A stretch of 64,000 nucleotides of DNA from the NCBI GenBank assembly GCA_036502625.1, contig DASXYG010000030.1, forward strand, positions 1 through 64,000. The letters run 5' to 3'. Positions 16,142 through 24,912 of the stretch are shown here, one piece after another; position 1 is the stretch's first letter; each line of letters begins with the position of its first letter. A program made the position numbers and the translations under genes. The DNA comes from DASXYG01 sp036502625 (GTDB lineage Bacteria; Actinomycetota; Actinomycetes; Streptosporangiales; Streptosporangiaceae). The notes beneath the pieces are model-generated. The model did no database searches, was not told the origin of the DNA, and saw nothing but the letters and a program-made list of their open reading frames with translations.

Positions 16142-17035
16142 TCACACCGGATCGCCCTCGCGGCCCTGCCAGGGGCGGGTGGCGAGGAACCCGGCCAGGC
16201 GCGGCTCAGGGTCGCCGCGCCAGGTCGCGGCCAGCCGGAACCGCGGCGTCGGGTCGCTCAGCGGGCGGTACACCATGCCCGCCCGGTGCGTCACCGCCGT
16301 CGACGCCGGCACGAACGCGATGCCCACACCGGAGGCGACCAGGCCCACCGCGACCAGCGTCGTGGTGACGTCGTGCACGACGCGCGGGCTGAAGCCGACG
16401 TCGTGGCACAGCGCCACGTAGTAGTCGTGCAGCTCGGGCTCCTGCGCCCGGGGGATCATGACGAGCGCCTCGTCGCGAAGCTCCGCCATCGGCACGGTGC
16501 CGTAGGCGGCGAGGCGGTGCGCCTCGGGGATCGCCAGCACCACCGGCTCCTCGTACACGGGCTCGTACTGGAGCCCGCGCGGCTCGAACGGCAGCCGGAC
16601 GAACGCGATGTGCATCCGGTCGGTGAGCACGCCCTCCACGGCCGCGCGGTTCGTGCACTCGCGCAGCACCAGCCGGACGTCCGGATGCAGGTCGCGGTAC
16701 GCGCGCAGGGCGAGCGGCAGCACGCTGTTCAGCGCGGGCGGAATGAACCCGATGACCAGCACGCCGCTCTCCCCGCGGCCGACCGCGCGGGCCCGCTCGG
16801 CGGCCAGGCCGGCCTGGCTGAGCACCTCGAGCGCGTCGGCGTAGAACGCGGCGCCCGCCTCCGTCAGCTCGACGTGGCGCTTGTTGCGCTCGAACAGCTT
16901 CACGCCGAGTTCGTGCTCCAGCGCGGAGATCTGCTTGCTCAGCGCGGGCTGCACGATGTGCAGGTACTCCGCGGCGCGCCCGAAGTGCAGTTCCTCCGCC
17001 AAGGCGACGAAGTAGCGCAGGTGTCGCAGTTCCAC
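16142..17035 (-). CDS. LysR family transcriptional regulator
   Basis: A 297-residue LTTR. The N-terminal helix-turn-helix is textbook: ELRHLRYFVALAEELHFGRAAEYLHIVQPALSKQISALEHELGVKLFERNKRHVELTEAG, followed by a two-lobed effector domain. The start is GTG 17035. It is divergent from the aromatic monooxygenase gene and the shared spacer holds a T-N11-A type dyad (17063-17079), so it most probably activates the 17131-20416 operon in response to an aromatic acid and may also influence the FMN reductase operon downstream of itself. Confidence 0.92.
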   Translation of the reverse strand: MELRHLRYFVALAEELHFGRAAEYLHIVQPALSKQISALEHELGVKLFERNKRHVELTEAGAAFYADALEVLSQAGLAAERARAVGRGESGVLVIGFIPPALNSVLPLALRAYRDLHPDVRLVLRECTNRAAVEGVLTDRMHIAFVRLPFEPRGLQYEPVYEEPVVLAIPEAHRLAAYGTVPMAELRDEALVMIPRAQEPELHDYYVALCHDVGFSPRVVHDVTTTLVAVGLVASGVGIAFVPASTAVTHRAGMVYRPLSDPTPRFRLAATWRGDPEPRLAGFLATRPWQGREGDPV

Positions 17036-17062
17036 GGGGCATCACGCTCGGGCGGGGGGATC

Positions 17063-17079
17063 ATTCGGCATAGCGGAAT
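17063..17079. promoter_or_regulatory. LysR-type binding dyad
   Basis: ATTCGGCATAGCGGAAT contains ATTC-N9-GAAT with inner GC/GC symmetry and satisfies the T-N11-A rule for LysR regulators. It sits midway between the divergent lysR-like gene (start 17035) and the FAD monooxygenase gene (start 17131). Confidence 0.65.
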
Positions 17080-17130
17080 TAGCCTTCCACACCCTTCCGC
17101 CATGGGAAATCCCTTCCTAATCTCGGCGGC

Positions 17131-18381
17131 ATGGCCACTCGGATCTCCGCCGACCGCCCGGTGATCATCGTGGGCGCGGGCCCGGTCGGCATGACCGCCG
17201 CCGCCGCGCTCGTGGACGCCGGTGTCCCGGCCGTCGTCGTGGAGGCGACCCCGGAGCCGCGGCCGGACTGGCGCGCCTCCACGTTCCACGCCGCGACGAT
17301 GGAGCTGCTGGAGGACATCGGCATCACCGAGCGGATGCTCGCCGAGGGGCTCGCGGTACCCCGCTACCAGTACCGCGACCGCCGCGACGGGCTGGTCGCC
17401 GAGTTCGACCTGTCCCTGCTGGCCGCGGAGACCCGGTATCCGTTCCGGCTCCAGCTCAACCAGCAGCACCTGGTGCGGTTCCTGTACGACCGGCTGATCG
17501 GCGATCCGCGCTGCGAGCTGCGCTTCGGCACGCGGTTCGAGTCCGTCGACGCGACCGCCGACGGCGTACGCGCGCTGGTGCGGGCGCCGGACGGGCCGCG
17601 CGTGCTGACCGGTTCGTACCTGATCGGCGCGGACGGCGCGAGCAGCACCGTGCGCAAGGCGCTGGACGTCGACTTCGAGGGCGTCACGTACGCGGAACGC
17701 TTCCTGATCGTCAGCACACCGGTGGACATGCGCGACCAGTTGCCCGGCATCGCCGAGGTGAACTACGTCGCCGACCCGCACGAATGGCTGTTCATCCTGC
17801 ACACCCCGGAGAGCTGGCGGGTGCTGTGGCCGGTGCCGCCGGACGTCGGCGCCGACGACGCGCTGGCCCCCGAGGTGATCCAGGAGCATCTCCAGGGTGT
17901 GGCGCCGCGCGCGGAGGGCTACCCGATCGTGGACCGCCAGCTCTACAGCGTGCACCAGCGGGTCGCCGCGACGTTCCGGCGGGGCCGGGTGCTGCTGACC
18001 GGCGACGCCGCGCACGTCAACTCGCCGGTCGGCGGCGTGGGGCTCAACAGCGGCATCCACGACGCGATCGACCTCGTACGGCGGCTCGTCCGCATCGACG
18101 CCGGGCAGGGGGGCGAGGACGCCGAACTGGACACGTTCGCCGACCGGCGCCGGCGCGTCGCCGTCGAGTACGTTCAGGCCGACACCGACCGCAACACCCA
18201 GCGGATGAAGGAGACCGATCCCGAACGCCGGGAGGAGAGCCGGCGGGAGCTGCGCGAGCTCGCCGCCGACCCGGACCGCGCACGCGCCTGGCTGCGCCGC
18301 GTCTCGCTCCTGGAGAGCGTCCAGCGGTTCGGTGTCGGCGCCCCGCCGGACCACCACGACTCACAGGAGGCGGCATCGTGA
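17131..18381 (+). CDS. FAD-dependent aromatic monooxygenase (PHBH family)
   Basis: A 416-residue group A flavoprotein hydroxylase. It shows the ADP-binding VIIVGAGPVGMTAAAAL near residue 12, the FAD/NADPH GD motif YLIGADGASSTVRKAL near 165, and the ribityl-binding RVLLTGDAAHVNSPVGGVGLNSGIHD near 288. It is the first gene of an operon with a gentisate-type dioxygenase and a fumarylacetoacetate-hydrolase-like enzyme, so a salicylate 5- or 3-hydroxybenzoate 6-hydroxylase role (making gentisate) is the best inference. The stop overlaps the next GTG by 4 bp. Confidence 0.88.
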   Translation: MATRISADRPVIIVGAGPVGMTAAAALVDAGVPAVVVEATPEPRPDWRASTFHAATMELLEDIGITERMLAEGLAVPRYQYRDRRDGLVAEFDLSLLAAETRYPFRLQLNQQHLVRFLYDRLIGDPRCELRFGTRFESVDATADGVRALVRAPDGPRVLTGSYLIGADGASSTVRKALDVDFEGVTYAERFLIVSTPVDMRDQLPGIAEVNYVADPHEWLFILHTPESWRVLWPVPPDVGADDALAPEVIQEHLQGVAPRAEGYPIVDRQLYSVHQRVAATFRRGRVLLTGDAAHVNSPVGGVGLNSGIHDAIDLVRRLVRIDAGQGGEDAELDTFADRRRRVAVEYVQADTDRNTQRMKETDPERREESRRELRELAADPDRARAWLRRVSLLESVQRFGVGAPPDHHDSQEAAS

Positions 18382-19499
18382 CCGTTGACGAGGAAACCGA
18401 GCTGAGCGCCTTCTACTCCGACGTGGACGCCGCCGGGCTCGCGCCGCTGTGGACCATCACCGACGACCTGCTGACAGACCATCCGCGCCCGCGCGCGGTG
18501 CCGTGGCTGTGGCCCGCACGTACGTACCGGCCGCTGGCCGCGCGCGCCATCCGGCTGATCCCCGTCGAACGCGGCGGGGAACGGCGCGTGCTGAGCCTCC
18601 GCAACCCCGGCCTGCCCGGCCTCCCGTACGCCGCGGGCACGCTGTGGGGCGCGGTGCAGTGCCTCGGCCCGCACGAGTCGGCCCCGGCGCACCGGCACTC
18701 CCCCGGCGCCATCCGCTACGTCATCTCCGGTTCGGGCGTGTTCACCACGGTCAACGGCGACGCCTGCGCCATGGACGCCGGCGACCTCGTCCTGACGCCG
18801 AGCTGGGCGTGGCACGACCACACCAACACCGCCGATGAGGACATGCTCTGGTTCGACGGCCTCGACCTCCCGATGGTCAAGGCGCTCGACGCGATCTTCT
18901 TCGAACCGCACCCCGAGCTGAACCAGCCGGTCGACGGGCGCGGCCTGTCGTCCGCCGCGTACGCCGGCCGTACGGAGCGGTACGCCGACGACGCGGTCGC
19001 CGGCGCGCTCGACCCGGCGCCGTCGCCGCTGCTGGTCTACAAGTGGGCGGACACCGACGCCCGGCTGCGCGACGCCGCCGCCGCGCGGCCCGACGCGCCC
19101 GCGGTGACCGTCGAGTACGCGAACCCGAACTCCGGCGCGAGCGTGCTCCCCACGCTGGCGTGCGCGATGCTGCGCGTGTTCCGCGGCCGGGCCGCGCCGC
19201 CGTGGCGCGCCACCGGCAACCGCGTCTACGTGGTGCGCGACGGCCATGGGCACTCGGTCATCGACGGCCGCCGGTTCGACTGGGCGCCGGGCGACATGTT
19301 CGTCGTCCCGTCCTGGTCGGCGGCCGAGCACCACGCCGCGCCGGACATGCCGGCCGAGGCGGCGGACCTGTTCGTCCTGTCCGACACGCCGGTGCTGCGC
19401 GCGCTCGGCCTGTACCGGGAGCAGGCCCTGGACGCGCCGCAGCAGGTCACCGGCGTGTTCGCGCCGCTGCCCGACGCCGGATCGGGGGCCGCGCGGTGA
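18378..19499 (+). CDS. Gentisate 1,2-dioxygenase-like bicupin
   Basis: A 373-residue two-cupin ring-cleavage dioxygenase. The first cupin keeps the iron ligands: His-x-His in SAPAHRHSPGAIRYVISG (about residues 96-113) and the third His in TPSWAWHDHTN. The second cupin (about 255-330) has WAPGDMFVVPSWSAAEHH. GTG 18378 overlaps the monooxygenase stop and has CAGGAGG at 18364-18370. It would open gentisate between C1 and C2 to maleylpyruvate; 1-hydroxy-2-naphthoate is an alternative substrate in this family. Operon position between a hydroxylase and an FAH-type hydrolase supports the gentisate route. Confidence 0.87.
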   Translation: MTVDEETELSAFYSDVDAAGLAPLWTITDDLLTDHPRPRAVPWLWPARTYRPLAARAIRLIPVERGGERRVLSLRNPGLPGLPYAAGTLWGAVQCLGPHESAPAHRHSPGAIRYVISGSGVFTTVNGDACAMDAGDLVLTPSWAWHDHTNTADEDMLWFDGLDLPMVKALDAIFFEPHPELNQPVDGRGLSSAAYAGRTERYADDAVAGALDPAPSPLLVYKWADTDARLRDAAAARPDAPAVTVEYANPNSGASVLPTLACAMLRVFRGRAAPPWRATGNRVYVVRDGHGHSVIDGRRFDWAPGDMFVVPSWSAAEHHAAPDMPAEAADLFVLSDTPVLRALGLYREQALDAPQQVTGVFAPLPDAGSGAAR

Positions 19500-20416
19500 G
19501 GCTGGCGCTGTTCGACGCGCCCGGCGGCGCGGCGTACCGGCTCGGCGTCGTCGGCGACGGCACCGTCGTGGACGTCACCGCCGCGCTGTCGGCCCTCGGC
19601 CACACCGACGGGCCCGCCGACCGCGACCCGCTGACCGCGGGCTGGTGGCGCGCGCTGTGCCGCGACCTGGCCGCGGACGACGGCGTGCTGCGCCCCGCGC
19701 TGGAGAAGGCCGCCGCCGCGGGCGCGCCCGTACCGCTGGACCGGGTGCGGCTGCGCGCACCGGTGCTCAACCCGTCCAAGATCATCGCGTGTGCCAGCAA
19801 CTACGGCGCGCACGTCGAGGAGATGCACGCGGTGCAGCGGCGCACGCTGGGCCGCGTCGAGTCGTGGATGATGGACTTCGACGTGTTCCTCAAGGCGCCG
19901 TCGGCGATCAGCGGCCCGGCCGATCCCATCAGGCTGCCGCGCGCGGTGGTCGGCGCCGGGCAGGAGGTCCACCACGAGTCCGAGCTCGTCGTGGTGATCG
20001 GCCGCGGCGGCCACGACATCCCGGAGGACGACGCGCTGCGCCACGTCGCCGGCTACGCGATCGGCCTCGACATCACGGTGCGCGGCGAGGGCGACCGGTC
20101 GCGGCGCAAGAGCTACGACACGTTCGCGCCGGTCGGCCCGTGGCTGACGACCGCCGACGAGGTGCCCGACCCGGGCGCGCTGGAGATCGACCTCTGGCGA
20201 AACGGCGAGGACCACCGGCAGCACGTCCGCACCGCCGACATGATCACCGGCGTGCCCGCGATCGTCGCGTACGCGTCGGCGATGATGACGCTGCTGCCCG
20301 GCGACGTCCTGTTCACCGGGGCGCCGCCCGGGGTCGGCCCGATCGCCCCCGGCGACGTCCTCGACACGCGCATCAGCGGCCTCGGCGCGATGACCGTGCC
20401 CGTCGAGCCGGCCTAG
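19496..20416 (+). CDS. Fumarylacetoacetate hydrolase family protein (fumaryl-/maleylpyruvate hydrolase candidate)
   Basis: A 306-residue FAH-family enzyme. Metal-binding residues are visible in VHHESELVVVIGRGG (Glu-x-Glu), GYAIGLDITVRG (Asp) and a late GDVLFTGAPPGVGPIAPGD loop typical of acylpyruvate hydrolases. GTG 19496 overlaps the dioxygenase stop by 4 bp. In a gentisate pathway it would split maleylpyruvate or fumarylpyruvate to pyruvate and maleate or fumarate. No isomerase gene is in this operon, so either hydrolysis is direct or the isomerase is encoded elsewhere. Confidence 0.88.
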   Translation: MRLALFDAPGGAAYRLGVVGDGTVVDVTAALSALGHTDGPADRDPLTAGWWRALCRDLAADDGVLRPALEKAAAAGAPVPLDRVRLRAPVLNPSKIIACASNYGAHVEEMHAVQRRTLGRVESWMMDFDVFLKAPSAISGPADPIRLPRAVVGAGQEVHHESELVVVIGRGGHDIPEDDALRHVAGYAIGLDITVRGEGDRSRRKSYDTFAPVGPWLTTADEVPDPGALEIDLWRNGEDHRQHVRTADMITGVPAIVAYASAMMTLLPGDVLFTGAPPGVGPIAPGDVLDTRISGLGAMTVPVEPA

Positions 20417-20420
20417 GCGG

Positions 20421-22127
20421 CTACTTGCCCGGGTTCGTCCGCGCGGACGGCTTGACGATCCAGTAGTCCTTCGCGACCTTCTTGTTCGTCTCGCCCGCCG
20501 GGATCGCGCTGCCGCCCGCGTGCACGAGGCCGGGCTTCCCGTCCTCCGTCCGGTAGCTGGCGCGGGTGTGCACGGACGCGCCGTGCTTCGAGACGACCGG
20601 CACGAGGCGGTAGTCGGCCTGGAAGCCGCTCGCGTCGGCGTGGCAGCGCACGTAGCCGCGGAAGTCGCTGAAGAACTTGATGTGCGGGTTGGCCTTCAGG
20701 ATGTCCGCGGAGTCGCGCGCGTGGTCGGCGCCGTCGCCGTCGCTGCTGATCGAGGTGCCGAGGAACTCCACGCCGAGGGTCGTGGAGTCCGGGTCGTCGT
20801 AGTCGGCCTTGACGTCCGAGGCGTAGCTGACGTGCGCGTCGCCGGTGATCACGACGGGGTTGCGTACGCGGTGGGCGGCCAGCGCGTCGGTGATCCGCTT
20901 CCGGTTGGCGGGGTAGCCGTCCCAGGAGTCGGCGCTGTACTCGCGGCCCTTGCCCGGCTTGACGTCGAGCTGGGAGAACAGCGTCTGGTTGGCGATCACG
21001 TTCCACCGCGCGCCGCTCGCCGCCATCCGGTTGATCAGCCACTTCTCCTGGGCCGTGCCCATGATCGTGCGGCTCTTCTCGCTGCGCTCCTTGTTGGGGC
21101 CCTGCGGGAACCGGTCGTTCTGCGCCTGCCGGTCGCGGTACTGCCGGGTGTCGAGGACGGAGAAGTCCAGGAGGCGGCCGTAGGACAGCCCGCGGTACAT
21201 CCGCGCGTACGGGCCGTGCGGCACCGAGGACTTACGTACCGGCATGTGCTCGTAGTAGGCCTGGTACGCGGCGGCGCGGCGCTTCAGGAACGCGGTCGCG
21301 CCCTGGCCGTACTCCGAGTGCGCGTCCGCGTAGTTGTTCTCGACCTCGTGGTCGTCCCAGGTCACCAGCCACGGCGCGTGCGCGCGTGCGGCCCGGAGGT
21401 CGGGGTCGGTGTTGTACTGCGCGTGCCGCGTGCGGTAGCCGGCCAGGTCCATGGGCTTGGCGCCGTGGTGGCGGCGCACCATGCCGCTCGGCGCCGTGTA
21501 GCCGCCGGGCGCGTACTCGTAGATGTAGTCGCCGAGGTGCACGATCAGGTCGACGTCCTCCTCGGCGATGTGCCGGTACGCCGTGAAGTAGCCGTGCTCC
21601 CACTGCTGGCAGGAGGCGAACACGAAGCTGAACGCGGCCGGCGTGCTGGTCGCGGACGGCGCCGTACGGGTGCGGCCCGCCGGGCTGATCTCGCCGCCGG
21701 CGCTGAACCGGTAGTGGTACTCGCGGGCCGGCCGCAGCCCGCTGACCTCGACGTGCACGGAGTGGGCCAGCTCGGGGTGCGCCTTGGTCGTGCCGCTCTT
21801 GACGACCGTGCGGAAGCCGGCGTCCTCGGCGACCTGCCAGTGCACGTCCACGGCGTTGGTCGGCATGCCGCCGCCGTTGAGGGGGTCCGGCGCCAGGCGG
21901 GTCCACAGCACGACGCCGTCGGGCAGCGGGTCGCCGGAGGACACGCCGAGGGTGAACGGATAGGCGGAGAAGCGGGCGCGCGCGGCGGCGCGTGCGCTCT
22001 GGGCGGGGGCGCCGCTGATCGTGCCGAACCCGGCGATCGCGGCGGCCGAGGCGACGCCGCTGAGTTCCAGGAAGCGGCGGCGGTCGAGTCCGGAGAGGAG
22101 GTCGTTGAGGCGCGGGGGTGTGGGCAT
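20421..22127 (-). CDS. phoD: Tat-exported PhoD-type alkaline phosphatase/phosphodiesterase
   Basis: A 568-residue secreted metallophosphoesterase. The N-terminus has a Tat signal (RRRFLELSG near residue 16, then an alanine-rich hydrophobic stretch), followed by the PhoD_N beta domain and the catalytic domain with FASCQQWEHGYFTAYRHIAEEDVDLIVHLGDYIYEY, TWDDHEVENNY and a late TGDAHVSY metal-binding set. PhoD enzymes use Fe and Ca to release phosphate from phosphomono- and diesters outside the cell and are usually phosphate-starvation genes. It converges on the FAH gene with 4 bp between stops. Its upstream region holds an 18-bp palindrome; I see no convincing double PHO box. Confidence 0.92.
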   Translation of the reverse strand: MPTPPRLNDLLSGLDRRRFLELSGVASAAAIAGFGTISGAPAQSARAAARARFSAYPFTLGVSSGDPLPDGVVLWTRLAPDPLNGGGMPTNAVDVHWQVAEDAGFRTVVKSGTTKAHPELAHSVHVEVSGLRPAREYHYRFSAGGEISPAGRTRTAPSATSTPAAFSFVFASCQQWEHGYFTAYRHIAEEDVDLIVHLGDYIYEYAPGGYTAPSGMVRRHHGAKPMDLAGYRTRHAQYNTDPDLRAARAHAPWLVTWDDHEVENNYADAHSEYGQGATAFLKRRAAAYQAYYEHMPVRKSSVPHGPYARMYRGLSYGRLLDFSVLDTRQYRDRQAQNDRFPQGPNKERSEKSRTIMGTAQEKWLINRMAASGARWNVIANQTLFSQLDVKPGKGREYSADSWDGYPANRKRITDALAAHRVRNPVVITGDAHVSYASDVKADYDDPDSTTLGVEFLGTSISSDGDGADHARDSADILKANPHIKFFSDFRGYVRCHADASGFQADYRLVPVVSKHGASVHTRASYRTEDGKPGLVHAGGSAIPAGETNKKVAKDYWIVKPSARTNPGK

Positions 22128-22183
22128 CAGACCGGAACCTTCCGACGGTGCGTGGTGCCGTGCACACGAAACGTAGAAATCGC

Positions 22184-22201
22184 GAGCGTCCGCGGACGCT
22201 C
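22184..22201. promoter_or_regulatory. 18-bp perfect palindrome between phoD and the GH59 gene
   Basis: GAGCGTCCGCGGACGCTC is a perfect dyad located 57 bp upstream of the phoD ATG, in the 234-bp divergent region shared with the GH59 galactosidase gene. A dimeric repressor site is plausible; its regulator is unknown. Confidence 0.55.
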
Positions 22202-22361
22202 CGCGACATGAACGCCGAACGGCACGACCATGACGGCCGGATACGCCACGTCTCGTTCACCTCACGGACGGTCGCTGTCCTGGATCGGTCCACCCGGACA
22301 TCTGGTCAGCCGCGGGTTGATTGCGCACAATGGCGAACGATGCCCGGGGACCGGAGGTCCG

Positions 22362-24818
22362 ATGCGCCGACGCCGCTACGCCGCGATCCTCAGGACGGCG
22401 GCGCTCGCCGCCGCCGTCCTCCTCGTCCTGACCTCCGCCGGTCCCGTGGCGGCGTTATCCCGGATGCGCGCCACGCCTGACACCACGGTCACCGTGGACG
22501 CGCGCGACACGGGGCGCGTCTTCGACGGCGTCGGCGCGATCAGCGCCAGCTCATCGCGCCTGCTGTACGACTATCCCGAGCCCGAGCGCTCGCAGATCCT
22601 CGACTACCTCTTCCGCCCGAAGTACGGCGCCGGCCTGCAGATCCTCAAGGTGGAGATCGGCGGCGACGCGAACTCCACGGTGATCGCCGAGCCGTCGCAC
22701 GCCCGCACCCGTACCGACCTCGACTGCGGGCGCGGCATCGAGTGGTGGCTGATGCGCGAGGCGAAGAAGCGCAACCCGGGCATCAAGCTGGCCGGCCTGA
22801 TGTGGTCGGCGCCCGGATGGCTCGACGGCGGCCGGTGGTCCGCGGACCACGTGTCGTACCTGATGTCCTGGCTGGGCTGCGCGAAGCGCAACGGCCTGCG
22901 GATCGACGCGCTCGGCGGGTCGAACGAGGAGTACGAGAAGCCGCCCGAGGGCGCGTTCTTCGCCGCGCTGAAGACGGCGCTGGCGGCGCGGTATCCCGAG
23001 GTCAAGGTGCTCGCGACGGACGAGCACGCGCCGCCGGACTACTGGTACCAGGCGACGAGGATGCGCGCCGACCCGGCGTACGCGAACGGCGTGGACATCC
23101 TCGGCGAGCACGACGTCTGCGTGTGGCGGTCGCTGTACGAGCACTGCCACGTCAACGACGACGCGCTCGCGCTGGGCAAACCGCTGTGGAACAGCGAGCA
23201 GAGCACCCAGGACGTCGTGGCGGGCGCCGGACCGCTGGCCCGCGCCATGAACCGCAACTACCTGGACGCGAAGATCACCGGGAACGTCAACTGGGCGGCG
23301 CTCGCCGCGTTCGCCGACGACACCGAGGTGGGCGGCACCGGGCTGCTGGCCGCGCAGTGGCCGTGGTCGGGGCACTACCTGGTCGGCCCGAGCGTCTGGG
23401 TCGACGCGCAGACCACGCAGTTCACCCGTCCGGGCTGGCACTACGTGGACGGCGCGGGCGGCTACCTCCCCGGCGGCGGCAGCCACGTGGCGCTCCGCGA
23501 CCCCCGTACCGGCGACTACACGGTGGTGTTCGAGACCGTTGACGCGACCGCGCCGCAGACCGTGCGGATCGCCCCCGCGGGCGGCCTGTCCGGGAAGCCG
23601 CTGTCCGTGTGGTCCACCGACCTGCGCTCCACCGACCCGCACGACTGGTTCGTCCGGCGCGGCACCGTACGGCCCGGCGACACGCTCCAGGTGCCGCCCG
23701 GCCAGGTGCTCACGGTGTCCACCACGACCGGCCAGCACCGGGGCACGGCCGCGCCGCGCAGCCGTACGCCCGGGTCGGCGCCGCTGCCGTACCGGCCGGA
23801 CTTCGGCGCGGTGCCCGCGGGCCGGGCGGCGCCGTGGTTCGCCGACGTGTCCGGCGCGTTCGAGGCGGGCGCGTGCCCGCCCGGCGGCCCGGCGCACTGC
23901 TACCGCCAGGTGATCACCCAGAAGCCGTACCTCTGGCACGCCGGCGGCGCGCTGCCGCTGACGCTCACCGGCGATCCCAACTGGTGGGGCGACTACCGGG
24001 TGAGCGTCCGCGCCCGCTCCGACGCGGCCGTCGAGCTGCTCGGCCGCGTGGACAAGTACAACGCCACCACGGCCTCCGGCGACCACTTCCGCCTCGACCC
24101 GTCCGGGGCCTGGCGGCTCTACTCGGAGTCCGGCGCCGGTACGGAGACCACGCTGGCGTCCGGGACACTGGCCGGGGACCCGTCCGGGTGGCACCGGCTC
24201 GGCCTGTGGTTCCGCGGCGACCGGGTCGTGGCCTCGGTCGACGGGCGCACGGTCGCGGACGTGACCGACGCGCGGCACCGGACCGGCCAGGTCGGGATGG
24301 GCGTCGGCGACTGGACGGCCGCGGACTTCGCCGACCTGGACGTACGCCCGACCGTACGGGCGCCGTCGCTGGCCACGCCGGTCGCGGCCACCGCGACGAG
24401 CGCGCAGCCCGGGGTGTTCAACCACCACCTGTTCACCGCCGACCAGGTCTTCGACGGCCGGACCGCGAGCTGGTGGCAGTCGGCCTTCGACACCGCCACG
24501 GGCGCGCCCACCGCGCCGCTGCCGCAGGCGATCACCGTGGACCTCGGCCGGGCGCGCACGACGTACGGCCTGGTCTACGGCCCGCCGGTGCACCAGATGG
24601 CGGCCAACGCGATCATCACCGGCTACCGCGTCGCCGCCAGCACCGACGGCCGTACGTACACGCCGGTCGCCGCGGGCTCCTGGGACGGCGACGTCGGCAC
24701 GAAGACGGCGGGCTGGCCCGCGACCCGCGCCCGCTACCTGCGCCTCGAGGCCACCGGATCGTCCGGCGGCACGGCCGCGGCGGCCGAGCTGGCGGCCGCG
24801 GTGACCCCGATCCCGTAG
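22362..24818 (+). CDS. Secreted glycoside hydrolase family 59 galactosidase (galactocerebrosidase-like)
   Basis: An 818-residue exported enzyme. After a signal peptide (about residues 1-32) comes a GH59 TIM barrel beginning RVFDGVGAISASSSRLLYDYP. The catalytic acid/base Glu lies in RIDALGGSNEEYE and the nucleophile Glu in GKPLWNSEQSTQD, both strongly conserved in galactosylceramidases. A beta-sandwich, a LamG-like region (about 500-660) and a terminal F5/8-type discoidin domain (about 670-818, TVDLGRARTTYGLVYGPP) follow. ATG 22362 has GGAGGT at 22353-22358. It would remove terminal beta-galactose from glycolipids or galactans outside the cell. Confidence 0.88.
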   Translation: MRRRRYAAILRTAALAAAVLLVLTSAGPVAALSRMRATPDTTVTVDARDTGRVFDGVGAISASSSRLLYDYPEPERSQILDYLFRPKYGAGLQILKVEIGGDANSTVIAEPSHARTRTDLDCGRGIEWWLMREAKKRNPGIKLAGLMWSAPGWLDGGRWSADHVSYLMSWLGCAKRNGLRIDALGGSNEEYEKPPEGAFFAALKTALAARYPEVKVLATDEHAPPDYWYQATRMRADPAYANGVDILGEHDVCVWRSLYEHCHVNDDALALGKPLWNSEQSTQDVVAGAGPLARAMNRNYLDAKITGNVNWAALAAFADDTEVGGTGLLAAQWPWSGHYLVGPSVWVDAQTTQFTRPGWHYVDGAGGYLPGGGSHVALRDPRTGDYTVVFETVDATAPQTVRIAPAGGLSGKPLSVWSTDLRSTDPHDWFVRRGTVRPGDTLQVPPGQVLTVSTTTGQHRGTAAPRSRTPGSAPLPYRPDFGAVPAGRAAPWFADVSGAFEAGACPPGGPAHCYRQVITQKPYLWHAGGALPLTLTGDPNWWGDYRVSVRARSDAAVELLGRVDKYNATTASGDHFRLDPSGAWRLYSESGAGTETTLASGTLAGDPSGWHRLGLWFRGDRVVASVDGRTVADVTDARHRTGQVGMGVGDWTAADFADLDVRPTVRAPSLATPVAATATSAQPGVFNHHLFTADQVFDGRTASWWQSAFDTATGAPTAPLPQAITVDLGRARTTYGLVYGPPVHQMAANAIITGYRVAASTDGRTYTPVAAGSWDGDVGTKTAGWPATRARYLRLEATGSSGGTAAAAELAAAVTPIP

Positions 24819-24838
24819 CCGGGGGCCGGCGACCCTTT

Positions 24839-24852
24839 CAACCGATCGGTTG
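24839..24852. promoter_or_regulatory. Distal operator of the ArsR-SRPBCC operon
   Basis: CAACCGATCGGTTG is a perfect 14-bp palindrome preceded by TTT, so it contains the 9-mer TTTCAACCG, which recurs in the second site at 24882. It lies 61 bp upstream of the ArsR start, next to the GH59 stop. Confidence 0.65.
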
Positions 24853-24881
24853 ACGGGGTGCGCGGTCGTGCCGTACGGTTC

Positions 24882-24901
24882 TTTCAACCGTTGAGTTGAA
24901 A
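24882..24901. promoter_or_regulatory. Proximal operator of the ArsR-SRPBCC operon
   Basis: TTTCAAC-N6-GTTGAAA forms 7-bp arms, with a nested TCAAC-C-GTTGA. The site repeats TTTCAACCG of the distal site 46 bp upstream and ends 11 bp before the ArsR ATG, so binding would block the promoter or ribosome access. Confidence 0.7.
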
Positions 24902-24912
24902 CTGGAGGGCCG

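Noticed and set aside
22240..22290. PHO box for PhoP upstream of phoD
   Set aside because: Only one GTTCACC-like unit is present (near 22255) and its orientation and second repeat do not fit the 11-bp direct-repeat rule.
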